Assembly (NCBI GenBank): GCA_964587155.1
Contig: CAZPKF010000022.1
Coordinates: forward strand, 1-32,357
Origin: Hallerella sp964587155
GTDB lineage: Bacteria; Fibrobacterota; Fibrobacteria; Fibrobacterales; Fibrobacteraceae
Length of the DNA: 32,357 bases
Reading direction: 5' to 3'
This document shows, in pieces, positions 1 to 8,313 of the stretch. A program made the translations under genes and the position numbers. Below the pieces are notes generated by a model. The model had not been told where the DNA came from, ran no database searches, and saw only the letters and a list, made by a program, of their open reading frames with translations. Every line of letters begins with the position of its first letter. Positions within the stretch are counted from its first letter, which is position 1.

Positions 1-1
1 T

Positions 2-64
2 TATCCAGTTCAAGTCATCGCAGAGATTTCCGGTCTCTCGGAAGAGGATATTCAAAACCTTTGA
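2..64 (+). CDS. C-terminal fragment of an unidentified gene, possibly Rpn/PD-(D/E)XK transposase-like
   Basis: The frame is open from the window edge and ends at TGA 62-64, giving about 20 residues that finish IAEISGLSEEDIQNL. A short helix of the form 'IAxIsGLSxEeI' followed closely by the stop is the usual C-terminal end of Rpn-family recombination-promoting nucleases and PD-(D/E)XK transposase-like proteins. The body of the gene lies outside the window, so the family call is tentative. No upstream signals can be seen. Confidence 0.4.
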   Translation, partial: YPVQVIAEISGLSEEDIQNL

Positions 65-135
65 ATTCCAGGCGAATACGTTCTCCAAATTCATTTTAAC
101 GCAAAGTGCGGAGAACGGTCAATCTTTGACTAATA

Positions 136-183
136 GGAAAAGTAATCCTTTTGCGGTATCGCCCGCCGCCAGATTACTTTTCC
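136..183. terminator. Long hairpin between the left-edge gene and lgt
   Basis: A perfect 12-bp stem, GGAAAAGTAATC (136-147) with GATTACTTTTCC (172-183), closes a 24-nt GC-rich loop that can itself pair (GCGG with CCGC). It lies between two convergent genes, the left-edge gene and lgt. The flanks have only short T or A runs, so this is either a weak bidirectional terminator or another structured intergenic element. Confidence 0.4.
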
Positions 184-264
184 CTTTTACTGCAAACGGA
201 TTCCATTTTGAATATATCTAGGCCGTTTTTCCAATATCGACAGCTCAACCGACTCGACCAAAAC

Positions 265-1146
265 TCATTTCTTTTTTGACTGTTCCCATTCAGCCCGCAT
301 TTCTCGGCGGTGCTCCCAAATAAAGACGCCGATTCCGGTGAGAATCATCAAAACGCAAAGAGTTTGTCCACGGCTCATCCCGAAAAAATCATTTCTTCCA
401 AGGAAGTTGTCCGGGTGACGGAAAAATTCAATGAAAAAACGGAACGTTCCATACCCAATGAGATACAAGGGGAACATTTGATTTTTAAAACATTTGTAGC
501 GATGCAGCCAGAACAAGATGCCGAAAAGGAGCAAGCCTTCAAAGCAAAGCTCATAAAGTTGGGAGGGGTGACGGAGCTGTAAATCATGCGCAGCCGGAAA
601 GAGCATTCCGATCGGACTTGTCGTCACTTCGCCGAACAATTCCCCATTCACAAAATTACCCCAACGTCCCCAGCTGTATCCAAGGGGGACCGCCAAAAAT
701 CCCAAATTCAACGTTCCCCAAACCGGTAATTGATTCCGCTTCATTCCCAAAATGCCAAAGAGGATAGCTCCGATAAGCCCTCCATGATAGGACATTCCGG
801 AGATTCCAACAAAATAAAGTCCTTGAACCGAATCGTAACGGAACGGCGCTATGATTTCCAATGGATGGGAAAGATAATACGCCGGATTGTAAAAGAGGAT
901 GTATCCCAATCGCGCACCGATTAAAATTCCCACCACGACCCAAGTCACAAAACTGTCCATTTGCTCTTTTTTGATGCCAAGCCCATTTTTGATGTTCATC
1001 TTCCAAATGACCGCATAGCAGGTAGCGAATGCAAACAGATACATGAGACCATACCAATGTACGGGAAAACTGCCCAAATGGACGGCCACGCCGTCAAAAT
1101 GAGTCGGTATCAGATTCCACCAAGAATAATTTGGAATTTCAGTCAT
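265..1146 (-). CDS. lgt: Prolipoprotein diacylglyceryl transferase Lgt
   Basis: Inner-membrane enzyme that moves a diacylglyceryl group from phosphatidylglycerol onto the lipobox cysteine of prolipoproteins, the first step of lipoprotein maturation. With the start chosen here the protein has 293 residues, normal for the family. It shows the family motifs HGGLIG (about 121-126), the Lgt signature GRWGNFVNGE (about 160-169) and HPSQLYE (about 193-199), among several hydrophobic membrane segments. The ATG at 1146 is preferred over a longer frame because AAAGGA lies 7 bases upstream. Its first 8 bases overlap the end of the penicillin-binding protein gene (ATGACTGA), so the two are probably translationally coupled. 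It is the last gene of a three-gene minus-strand operon. Several lipoproteins in this window would be its substrates. Confidence 0.95.
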   Translation of the reverse strand: MTEIPNYSWWNLIPTHFDGVAVHLGSFPVHWYGLMYLFAFATCYAVIWKMNIKNGLGIKKEQMDSFVTWVVVGILIGARLGYILFYNPAYYLSHPLEIIAPFRYDSVQGLYFVGISGMSYHGGLIGAILFGILGMKRNQLPVWGTLNLGFLAVPLGYSWGRWGNFVNGELFGEVTTSPIGMLFPAAHDLQLRHPSQLYELCFEGLLLFGILFWLHRYKCFKNQMFPLYLIGYGTFRFFIEFFRHPDNFLGRNDFFGMSRGQTLCVLMILTGIGVFIWEHRREMRAEWEQSKKK

Positions 1147-2383
1147 GGAAATTTTCCTTTGCCCAATAATTAATGAGAAGGGCGGCAACTTGCGATGCCA
1201 CCTGAGTACGCATTTCGCCGTGAATCTGCATAATGACTAGAACCAAGGTCTTGTCCGGATTAGAACGGCTTTGGGCAAAGCCCATGAACCAATCGTAACG
1301 GCCCTTGGGATTTTGCCCATCCAAAGAGCCCGTTTTTCCGCCGATCTTCAAATCGTCAAAAACTTTTCGGGAAATATAGCGGGTTGTCATATACCGGCGA
1401 GAAGTCCCTTTTTTAGCCGTGGCGACCATCGCATTTTGAAGGCCCCAATAAACTCCGGCAGAAAACGGTTCTAGTCCAAGAGAAAACGGTTTCGATGGCG
1501 CATAACCCGAAGCACCGTTTCTTTCCCAGGGAATTTCCAACGGCTTTTGTGTGACAATGGAACGAACCATTGCTGCAGCCTGAAGCGGCGAAAGGGTCGT
1601 ATTTTCTGTAAACCCACAAGCCACTTCGGCAAGGCCGTAACCTGAATCCGGCGGTATGTAAAGCCCTCGTTCAGGAAGTCCCTGAGGGAACGTTCGATTG
1701 AATCCAAATTTTTCAGCGGCGCGTTCCAGGCTTTTCGCACCGACGCGCATTCCGATGAGCGCTACCGGCGGATTGAAAGATTTCGCATAAGCGTCTTCCA
1801 CCGAAACCTCGGGACCCCGATAATTTTCGGGAACGCTGAGCTGCCTTTTATACAACGTATGCGCCCTACCAATAAGGGGCACTGTAGAATGAGAAGAATA
1901 AACATTGGATTCGAACGCAGCGGCAACGGTCACCGTTTTTGCAAGACTCGCCGCAGGAAAGGTCGCCCGCGACAGGAAATCGGGTTCTGCACGAATAATA
2001 CTGTCTTTCCGCTCACCCCAAGCAATGATTTCATTCGTTTTCGCATCGACTGCCAAATACAGAGCGTTATCCGGATGATAACGGCGCAAATAAGTGTCCA
2101 TGAGACGGGCAAGGCCCGTATCTTTCTGTGCGTAAACGTGATCTAAGTTTAAAGCTCGGGACGTCTGTTTTTCTATTCGCTCCGGAATGGCTGAATCCGG
2201 AACGACCCGTTGCGGAAGAGAATCTTCTCTTTTCAGAGTTTTTTCATCATCCAACTCTACATCTCCGCTTTCGAAAACACAGCGGGAACATTGCATCACA
2301 CCCAAAAGGCAAGCAATGATAAGCAATGCCCGATTAAATAGTCGCCATTTGCGGGGAAGCTTTTGAGGGAATCGGAATGTCAT
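1139..2383 (-). CDS. Penicillin-binding protein, transpeptidase domain (monofunctional, short)
   Basis: Likely periplasmic D,D-transpeptidase that cross-links peptidoglycan, anchored by an N-terminal hydrophobic segment (about residues 18-32). All three motifs of the penicillin-binding fold are present in order: SLAK (Ser146-Lys149), SFN (202-204) and KTG (350-352). At 414 residues it is shorter than class B PBPs and has only about 80 residues before the catalytic domain, so the usual N-terminal dimerisation module is missing. In this it resembles stand-alone transpeptidase-domain proteins. The anchor ends near a Cys (LLGVMQC), but the lipobox is not canonical. The start overlaps the orn stop by 4 bases (ATGA) and the stop overlaps lgt by 8. 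No standard gene symbol can be assigned. Confidence 0.88.
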   Translation of the reverse strand: MTFRFPQKLPRKWRLFNRALLIIACLLGVMQCSRCVFESGDVELDDEKTLKREDSLPQRVVPDSAIPERIEKQTSRALNLDHVYAQKDTGLARLMDTYLRRYHPDNALYLAVDAKTNEIIAWGERKDSIIRAEPDFLSRATFPAASLAKTVTVAAAFESNVYSSHSTVPLIGRAHTLYKRQLSVPENYRGPEVSVEDAYAKSFNPPVALIGMRVGAKSLERAAEKFGFNRTFPQGLPERGLYIPPDSGYGLAEVACGFTENTTLSPLQAAAMVRSIVTQKPLEIPWERNGASGYAPSKPFSLGLEPFSAGVYWGLQNAMVATAKKGTSRRYMTTRYISRKVFDDLKIGGKTGSLDGQNPKGRYDWFMGFAQSRSNPDKTLVLVIMQIHGEMRTQVASQVAALLINYWAKENFHD

Positions 2384-2952
2384 CGAACTAAATGGAAAAT
2401 GGTCTTTTTGTAATACACCAATTCAGCGATGCTTTCGCGGATATCGTCAAGCGCCTGATGGCGTTCCTGTTTTTCAAAAGCGGGAAGTTCCGGGAACCAG
2501 CGGAAAGCGAGTTCTTTGATGGAAGACACGTCAACATTGCGATAACTGAGCCAATTTGAAATTTTCGGCATGTACTTGTACAGGAACCGGCGATCCTGCG
2601 TGATGGAATTTCCACACAAAAGATTTCCACTGTGCACCCTGTCGTGCTCCACCGTGAACGGGCGAATGAAGTCTAACGTAGCCTTTTCCGCCGCGGCGCA
2701 ATCATACCTCGAATGCCGGACCCGCTCCACCAGTCCACTTTGAGTGTGGTGACGTCGATTCCAATCGTCCATTCCGACAAGGACGTTTTCCGGCTGATGA
2801 ATGGCTATGACAGGACCTTCTTTCAAGATGTTCAAATCCGGATCGGTGACAATGGTCGCAATTTCCAGGATAACATCGTGTTCCGGATCCAGTCCGGACA
2901 TTTCCAAATCCATCCAGACCAAATTGGGGGCGGTCTTATTTTGAATAGTCAT
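2380..2952 (-). CDS. orn: Oligoribonuclease
   Basis: 3'-to-5' exoribonuclease of the DEDDh superfamily that degrades di- and short oligonucleotides, including pGpG from cyclic-di-GMP turnover. The family pattern is clear: WMDLEMSGLD near the N-terminus (Asp15, Glu17), GNSITQDRRFL (Asp120), and HQALDDI (His165, Asp170). The length of 190 residues is slightly above the E. coli enzyme's. It is the first gene of the orn-PBP-lgt operon and its TGA overlaps the next ATG (ATGA). It is divergent from fabF; the 85-bp space between them must carry promoters for both genes. Confidence 0.95.
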   Translation of the reverse strand: MTIQNKTAPNLVWMDLEMSGLDPEHDVILEIATIVTDPDLNILKEGPVIAIHQPENVLVGMDDWNRRHHTQSGLVERVRHSRYDCAAAEKATLDFIRPFTVEHDRVHSGNLLCGNSITQDRRFLYKYMPKISNWLSYRNVDVSSIKELAFRWFPELPAFEKQERHQALDDIRESIAELVYYKKTIFHLVR

Positions 2953-2994
2953 TTAATATCAAATTTATAAATTTATGGAGTAGAATCAAAAACT

Positions 2995-3011
2995 GCCGTC
3001 CTTTGGACGGC
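2995..3011. promoter_or_regulatory. Perfect hairpin in the fabF leader
   Basis: GCCGTCC (2995-3001) pairs perfectly with GGACGGC (3005-3011) around a TTT loop. It ends 26 bases before the fabF ATG, in the divergent orn-fabF space. The near-palindrome could be a protein-binding site, or an RNA hairpin in the fabF leader. On the minus strand it is followed by AGTTTTTG, so it might instead stop transcription toward orn. The role is not known. Confidence 0.4.
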
Positions 3012-3037
3012 TCCACACCTTAACCAAAGGATTGAAT

Positions 3038-4273
3038 ATGGAAGAAGTCGTCATCACCGGCATGGGCTGTGTCACATCGCTCGGAAACTCTCCGGAAGAA
3101 CTCTGGGCAAACTTGCTCGCTGGGAAATCCGGCATTTCAACCATCGAAAATATGGACACGTCCGCATACGAAGTCCACTTCGCCTCAGAAGTGAAACATT
3201 TCGATGATTCCGAAAACTTCAACGCCCGTGACCAAAAGCGTTACTCCAGAAACATCCGCTATGCAGTTTATGCCGCATTGAATGCTGTAAAAAATTCCGG
3301 TTTGGATTTGGAAAAAGTCGACAAATCCCGCGCCGGCGTCATTGTCGCTTCTGGCATGGGCGGCATGGACATTTACTACGACGGTTCCGCAACTCTTGCG
3401 ACAAAAGGACCGCGCCGCGTATCGCCGTTTTTCATTCCCATGTCCATCACCAATATGGCGACAGGAGAAATTTCCATTCGCCTGGGATTCATGGGTCCAA
3501 ATTTCGTGACCACATCCGCATGCGCCTCTTCAAATCACGCTCTAATCGCCGCCGCAGACCAAATCCGCCTCGGACGTGCCGATGTCATGATAGCCGGCGG
3601 TTCTGAAGAAGCAGTCACCCCCGTTGCCCTCGCCGGATTTGCGAACATGCACGCCCTCTCCCGCAGGAACGACGCTCCGGAAAAAGCCTCTCGCCCCTTT
3701 GACAAGGACCGCGACGGATTCGTCATCGGAGAAGGCTCCGCCGTAATGGTCCTCGAAAGTCGTTCCCACGCCGAAAAGCGTGGCGCAAAAATTTTAGCGA
3801 CCATCGCAGGAGTCGGTCTTTCTGCCGACGCGCACCACATCACCGCGCCCCGTGAAGACGGCGCCGGCGTGAAACTGGCCATCGAATCGGCCCTCCGCGA
3901 TGCGAACCTTGAACCGCAACAAGTCGGCTACATCAACACGCATGGGACCTCGACACCGTTGGGAGATGTCGCCGAATGCAAAGCCATTTACGACATTTAC
4001 AAAGGGGACGTTTCCGGATTGAAAATCAACTCGTCCAAATGCATGATCGGCCACATGCTGGGTGCGGCATCCGCCGTCGAAGGAATCGTTTCCATCTGCT
4101 CTCTCATGGACCAGAAAATCCATGGAACAATTAACGTTGACGAACAAGATCCGAGAATTCAATTGGACGTTTGCAAAAACGGTTCTGTAGAACATAAGTT
4201 CGACTATGCGATGTCCAACAGTTTCGGTTTTGGCGGACACAACAGCGTCGTCATTTTCGGTCGCGCCAAGTAA
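3038..4273 (+). CDS. fabF: Beta-ketoacyl-ACP synthase II FabF
   Basis: Cytoplasmic condensing enzyme of fatty-acid elongation (acyl-ACP plus malonyl-ACP gives beta-ketoacyl-ACP plus CO2). The Cys-His-His triad is present: Cys162 in TSACASSNHA, His302 in NTHGTSTPLGD, and Lys334/His339 in SSKCMIGHMLG. The glycine-rich C-terminus SFGFGGHN is also typical. Its 411 residues are the normal length. The ATG at 3038 has AAAGG 7 bases upstream and is preferred to the TTG at 3032. Unlike in many bacteria, acpP is not directly upstream. A strong terminator follows, so it is probably transcribed alone. Confidence 0.97.
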   Translation: MEEVVITGMGCVTSLGNSPEELWANLLAGKSGISTIENMDTSAYEVHFASEVKHFDDSENFNARDQKRYSRNIRYAVYAALNAVKNSGLDLEKVDKSRAGVIVASGMGGMDIYYDGSATLATKGPRRVSPFFIPMSITNMATGEISIRLGFMGPNFVTTSACASSNHALIAAADQIRLGRADVMIAGGSEEAVTPVALAGFANMHALSRRNDAPEKASRPFDKDRDGFVIGEGSAVMVLESRSHAEKRGAKILATIAGVGLSADAHHITAPREDGAGVKLAIESALRDANLEPQQVGYINTHGTSTPLGDVAECKAIYDIYKGDVSGLKINSSKCMIGHMLGAASAVEGIVSICSLMDQKIHGTINVDEQDPRIQLDVCKNGSVEHKFDYAMSNSFGFGGHNSVVIFGRAK

Positions 4274-4290
4274 TCCGTTTTCTGAAAAGG

Positions 4291-4315
4291 TCCCCCGGCA
4301 ACCGGGGGATTTTTT
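4291..4315 (+). terminator. Rho-independent terminator of fabF
   Basis: TCCCCCGG (4291-4298) pairs with CCGGGGGA (4302-4309) around a CAA loop and is followed by six T. It starts 17 bases after the fabF stop codon. Confidence 0.92.
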
Positions 4316-4344
4316 GTGGCATTCAAAATTTCTATCGTTTAACC

Positions 4345-5307
4345 GTGCCTTGGAAATCGTGGACATTTTCCATTTTATTAATCGCTTCCATCTCTTTTGC
4401 AGAAAGCGTTCCGCTTCCTTTGGAATCGTCTACGCCAGATTCTACCAGTGGAAAGCAAAACGTTTCCGAAGAAATAGAATTTGATTGTTGGTCTGAAGAC
4501 CCCGGTTCTGACAGCGGACAAGTATTTTCACCCCTTAAATTCAGCGGGATGGCTGTCCTCACCGCAGCGACTTATGGCGTTGCTTACGGACTTGTCTTCG
4601 CCAAAGGCTGGTGGGACGATGAAGGCTCTCATTTCCATTTTGAAAATGATTTTGAATACGCCAAAAACGTTGACAAACTCGGCCATTTTTCAGCAGGCGT
4701 ACTCTTTGCCGAAGTTTTTTATCAAGGATACCATTGGTCCGGACTCACTGAATTTGGCTCTTACACAGCGGCTGCCGTTTCAGCGATGCTCACCCATGTG
4801 GCAATTGACGTCAAAGACGGTTTTTCTCCGGAATGGGGATTCAGCATTTTTGATGTGCTGTCAGGAACTTTGGGTGGACTGTATCCCATGGCAAAGCGTT
4901 ACATTCCCGCATTCAAATACTTTGATTTAAAATGGAGTTATTGGATAAATACCAAAGCGTATTACCGGCAAAGCGATACGGGCATTTTCACCGATGATTA
5001 TTGTAACCAGACATATTGGGTGTCCCTCAAAATTTACCGGATGCTTCCCAAATCGGCAAAACGCTACTATCCATCATGGTTAGCGCTTGCCGCAGGACTC
5101 AGCATTGACGAGGGCGTATTCCAGCACGAAAAGGGGCATTACGAAATTTACATTGCTCTGGATTATGATCTCGAAGCCGTTTTCAAACCGCAAAAACGGT
5201 GGTCAAAAAGCCTTGTCCGGGCGTTGAATTACATCAAGTTTCCCGCCCCGACAATCCAAGTTTATCCCGATGTCAAATTTCATTTGCTGTATCCCATTAA
5301 ATTCTAG
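4345..5307 (+). CDS. DUF2279-family exported protein
   Basis: Function unknown. Residues 1-19 form a signal peptide ending SISFA. The region at about 75-120 contains the conserved pattern of the DUF2279 family: a hydrophobic segment, GWWDD, FHFENDF and DKLGHFSAG, followed later by EWGFSIFDVLSGTLGG (about 170-185). The family is usually described as predicted periplasmic or lipid-anchored; no lipobox is seen here. The start is GTG with only a weak ribosome site. It is 320 residues long and ends 20 bases before gmd. Co-transcription with gmd is possible, but no functional link is known. Confidence 0.75.
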   Translation: MPWKSWTFSILLIASISFAESVPLPLESSTPDSTSGKQNVSEEIEFDCWSEDPGSDSGQVFSPLKFSGMAVLTAATYGVAYGLVFAKGWWDDEGSHFHFENDFEYAKNVDKLGHFSAGVLFAEVFYQGYHWSGLTEFGSYTAAAVSAMLTHVAIDVKDGFSPEWGFSIFDVLSGTLGGLYPMAKRYIPAFKYFDLKWSYWINTKAYYRQSDTGIFTDDYCNQTYWVSLKIYRMLPKSAKRYYPSWLALAAGLSIDEGVFQHEKGHYEIYIALDYDLEAVFKPQKRWSKSLVRALNYIKFPAPTIQVYPDVKFHLLYPIKF

Positions 5308-5327
5308 CATGGCGGAGTTTCTATTTT

Positions 5328-6353
5328 ATGGACATGAAAAGAGCACTCATCACAGGCATCACCGGACAAGACGGTTCTTATCTCGCAGAGTTTTTGCTTG
5401 AAAAAGGCTACACGGTTTTTGGATTAGTCCGCCGCAAAAGCAAGCTGGATTTCAACAATGCGGAGCATTTGAAAGGAAAAGTAACTTTCATTTTTGGCGA
5501 CATGACCGATCTCGCTTCGCTCCTCCGCGCCATGGAAATTGCAAAGCCCGATGAGATTTACAATCTAGCAGCTCAATCCTTTGTCACAACCTCGTGGGAA
5601 ACGCCCCTCAGCACAGCAGACATCAACGCCATCGGCGTCACGAACCTGCTCGAAGCCATCCGGCTTTCCAAACCGGACACCCGGTTTTACCAGGCGAGCA
5701 CAAGCGAAATGTTCGGCAAAGTACAAGCCGTTCCGCAAAATGAATCCACGCCTTTTTATCCGCGGAGCCCTTACGGGGTTTCAAAACTTTACGGCCATTG
5801 GATTGTCAAGAATTACCGAGAAAGTTACGGAATGTTCGCCTGTTCCGGGATTCTGTTCAACCATGAATCGGAACGCCGCGGCGCGGAATTCGTGACTCGG
5901 AAAATCACGATTGCCGTGGCGAAAATTTTGGCGGGAAAACAGGAATTCGTGGAACTTGGCAATTTGGACGCGAGCCGCGATTGGGGACATTCAGAGGATT
6001 ACGTCCGCGCGATGTGGCTGATGCTGCAGCGGGAAAAAGCCGACGATTATGTCGTTGCAACGGGCAAAACGCATTCGGTCCGCGAATTTGTGAAGCTTGC
6101 GTTCGAAGCCGCCGGCATGGAACTCGATTTTCACGGCGAGGGTGTCGGCGAATGTGCGACGCTCCGGGGAACGGACCGCGTTTTGGTGAAAGTGAATCCG
6201 CATTTCTTCCGCCCGGCGGAAGTCGATATGTTGATTGGCGATGCGACTAAAGCCAAAACGGTTTTGGGCTGGGAACCGAAAATTTCGTACGAGGAACTGG
6301 TGCGCCGGATGGTGAAAAGCGATATCGCCCTTCTCGCCGAGGGGAAAATTTAA
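5328..6353 (+). CDS. gmd: GDP-mannose 4,6-dehydratase
   Basis: NAD(P)-dependent short-chain dehydrogenase that converts GDP-D-mannose to GDP-4-keto-6-deoxy-D-mannose. The Rossmann motif GITGQDGSYLAE is at 10-21. The catalytic set is Thr125/Glu127 (STSEMFG) and Tyr149-xxx-Lys153 (YGVSK), and the Gmd-specific stretch NHESERRGAEFVTRKIT is present. At 341 residues it is a normal length. A second in-frame ATG lies two codons downstream; GCGGAG about 10 bases upstream supports either. Its TAA overlaps the ATG of the next gene by one base (TAATG), so the two are translated together. Together they define the GDP-D-rhamnose pathway. Confidence 0.93.
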   Translation: MDMKRALITGITGQDGSYLAEFLLEKGYTVFGLVRRKSKLDFNNAEHLKGKVTFIFGDMTDLASLLRAMEIAKPDEIYNLAAQSFVTTSWETPLSTADINAIGVTNLLEAIRLSKPDTRFYQASTSEMFGKVQAVPQNESTPFYPRSPYGVSKLYGHWIVKNYRESYGMFACSGILFNHESERRGAEFVTRKITIAVAKILAGKQEFVELGNLDASRDWGHSEDYVRAMWLMLQREKADDYVVATGKTHSVREFVKLAFEAAGMELDFHGEGVGECATLRGTDRVLVKVNPHFFRPAEVDMLIGDATKAKTVLGWEPKISYEELVRRMVKSDIALLAEGKI

Positions 6354-7231
6354 TGCCCGTGACGCTTGTCGTCGGCGCGTCGGGGTTTGTCGGAGCGTAT
6401 CTTGTCCGCGAACTCGAAAATGCCGGGCATCGCGTTTTACAGGCGAATTTTCCCGAATTCGATTTGCGGGACAATGTTCTCGTCGAAAATTTTGTACAAA
6501 AGACTTCGCCCGATTTCGTTGTGAATTTGGCCGCGGTGAGTTCCGTCGGGGAAAGTTGGAAAAATCCAGAAAAAACGGTGGACGTGAATGTTTTAGGAAC
6601 TCTCCACTTGCTCGACGCCGTACAAAAATACGCGTCCCATGCGAAGACACTTCTCGTCGGCAGCGCCGAGGAATACGCACCCAAAAATTCTCCGCTGGCG
6701 GAAACGGATCCGCTCGAAGCGAGCAACCCTTATGGCATTTCGAAAATCGCGCAGGAAAATTTCGCCGCGCTTTATCGCAAAAAATATGGAATGAAAATCG
6801 TTTGTACGCGGTCTTTCAACCATACGGGCGTGGGACAGTCGCCGACATTCGCCTTGCCGAGCTTTTGCAGGCAGGTTGCGGAAATCGATAGGAATGGACA
6901 CTCGGGGAAAATTTTTGTAGGGAATCTCTCCGCGGTCCGCGATTTTTCGGATGTGGAGGATGTCGTCCATGTTTATCGGATGCTTCTCGAAAATGAAAAC
7001 GATTTTCCGGTTTACAATGTGGGGTCGGGCATCGCATATTCCATGAAGGAACTTTTGATGGAAATCGTCGGCTTTGCGAAGGTTCCCGTTGAAATCGTTC
7101 AAGATTCCGCCAAAATGCGCCCGGTCGATGTCCCCTATCTTTGCGCGGACAATTCCCGGATTCGGAAGTTTTGGCGCGGAACGCCCATTTGCGAGACGAT
7201 TCGGAAGATGTTTGAATTTTATAGGGGTTAG
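6353..7231 (+). CDS. rmd: GDP-6-deoxy-D-lyxo-4-hexulose reductase (Rmd type)
   Basis: Extended short-chain dehydrogenase expected to reduce the Gmd product at C4, giving GDP-D-rhamnose. The NAD(P) loop GASGFVGAYLV is at 8-18, Ser104/Glu106 and Tyr127-xxx-Lys131 form the active site, and SFNHTGVGQSP is typical of the Rmd subfamily. GDP-fucose synthases also epimerise and carry a different set of residues, but GDP-6-deoxytalose or GDP-fucose as the product cannot be excluded. The last three codons, AGG GGT TAG, already belong to the TTAG-rich repeat that follows. Base composition seems to become more GC- and CpG-rich from inside gmd onward, judged by eye. Confidence 0.82.
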   Translation: MPVTLVVGASGFVGAYLVRELENAGHRVLQANFPEFDLRDNVLVENFVQKTSPDFVVNLAAVSSVGESWKNPEKTVDVNVLGTLHLLDAVQKYASHAKTLLVGSAEEYAPKNSPLAETDPLEASNPYGISKIAQENFAALYRKKYGMKIVCTRSFNHTGVGQSPTFALPSFCRQVAEIDRNGHSGKIFVGNLSAVRDFSDVEDVVHVYRMLLENENDFPVYNVGSGIAYSMKELLMEIVGFAKVPVEIVQDSAKMRPVDVPYLCADNSRIRKFWRGTPICETIRKMFEFYRG

Positions 7232-7437
7232 AGGCTGGGGGCAGGGGTTAGTGGTTAGGAATTAGGAGTTGGGAGTTAGGGATCAGTGATTAGCGGTCAG
7301 TGATCAGGAATTAGAAGTTAGAAGGTTGAAGAGTGAAGCGTGGAGTTGCAAACGTTTGAAGTTCGGTTCACTGTTCTAACAACTAATAACTAATCTCCGA
7401 CAACCAACAACTGACAACCGAAAACTAACCACTGCTC
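7222..7437 (+). repeat. TTAG/CTAA intergenic element, copy A
   Basis: The element has three parts: a left arm dense in TTAG words (including TTAGTGGTTAG at 7248-7258), a core at 7342-7371, and a right arm dense in CTAA words (including ACAACTGACAACCG at 7407-7420). The arms are roughly complementary, so the whole can fold as a long imperfect hairpin. The same parts occur in the same order, on the opposite strand, at 12527-12650. The rmd stop codon lies inside its left edge. There is no ORF with gene-like features here. It may also act as the transcription end of gmd-rmd. Confidence 0.8.
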
Positions 7438-7517
7438 CCCAATCCCTAGTCCCATCCCGCTGAAAAATTTTTTTCTACGTTTTTCCGCCAAATATGTTCC
7501 TCTTCCCGGAGATTGGC

Positions 7518-8297
7518 TTGAAAAAAACGAATGTTTTCCGTGCTTGCGCCTTGTTGTGCGCTGCCGTACTTGTTTCCTGTTCCGATAGTGGAACGAGCGC
7601 CAAAGGCTTTGACATATCGGACATCTGTTGGGATGGCGGGTTGCCGTCCAATTGCGGATTGCCGGATTCATCGTCGAATTTTGACGCGGGCGCGGTTTGC
7701 CCGGAGAGCGGGCGGGGGACGTTCGTCGACGAGCGGGACGGGCAGGAATACAAATACACGACCATCGGGAACCAGGTATGGATGGCGCGGAACCTGAACT
7801 ACGCCATGCCGGACACAAAACTTCCGAATCCCGTGACAGGCGACTTGAGGGAGGCCTCCGCAAGTTGCCTGTATGACGATGACTGCAAGGAAAAGGGGCG
7901 GCTTTACACCTGGACGGCGGCTTATCACGGATGCCCTGCCGGTTGGCGCTTGCCTAGTGATGAAGACTGGAAAACACTTTTAGACAAAATGGGCGGAAAG
8001 GACAAGGCGGGGTTCCGACTGAAAGCTTCCCTCGGATGGGTAGTGCTGAATCCGGGCGATGACCAAAAATGGTTGGACGAATGCGGATTTTCCGCATTGC
8101 CGACAAAGACTTCGGATGATCCCCAAAACGACAGTGCGTATGCCCGATGGTGGTCGTCCGACTATGTTGTGGGCATTGGTTCCGTGGACAATCCGCCCTA
8201 TTATTTCAGCCGTTTTGTATCTGATGGGTATTACTTGTTTTATTCGTTTTCAATGTACAACTCCAGTCTATATTCCGTTCGCTGTGTAAAAGATTGA
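7518..8297 (+). CDS. FISUMP-domain lipoprotein 1
   Basis: Surface or periplasmic lipoprotein of unknown function. The TTG start at 7518 is preferred over ATG 7494 because GGAGA lies 5 bases upstream and it gives a compact signal peptide ending in the lipobox VLVSC (Cys21). The FISUMP domain begins at about residue 67 with GTFVDERDGQEYKYTTIGNQ, continues through NLNY and GCPAGWRLPSDEDW, and ends VRCVKD. The CPxGWRLPxxxxW...RCVKD frame recalls C-type-lectin or formylglycine-enzyme-like folds, which is inference only. Part of the domain is almost identical in DNA to the second FISUMP gene at 11175. It is the first gene of the cassette. Confidence 0.88.
   Translation: MKKTNVFRACALLCAAVLVSCSDSGTSAKGFDISDICWDGGLPSNCGLPDSSSNFDAGAVCPESGRGTFVDERDGQEYKYTTIGNQVWMARNLNYAMPDTKLPNPVTGDLREASASCLYDDDCKEKGRLYTWTAAYHGCPAGWRLPSDEDWKTLLDKMGGKDKAGFRLKASLGWVVLNPGDDQKWLDECGFSALPTKTSDDPQNDSAYARWWSSDYVVGIGSVDNPPYYFSRFVSDGYYLFYSFSMYNSSLYSVRCVKD
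7743..7788 (+). repeat. 46-bp direct repeat, copy 1 (in FISUMP gene 1)
   Basis: Identical by eye to 11358-11403. It encodes the QEYKYTTIGNQVWMA part of the FISUMP domain. The two copies are about 3.6 kb apart in the same orientation and bracket the lipase-like ORFs. Confidence 0.9.
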
Positions 8298-8313
8298 AAT
8301 ATTGGACTGCTGC

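Noticed and set aside
5991..6680. Minus-strand frames across gmd-rmd
   Set aside because: They are rich in Arg/His/Pro as expected from GC-rich antisense, and they conflict with two intact dehydrogenases.
7232..7437. CRISPR array suggested by the repeated TTAG words
   Set aside because: The units are irregular, very short and not separated by equal-length unique spacers, and no cas genes are present.
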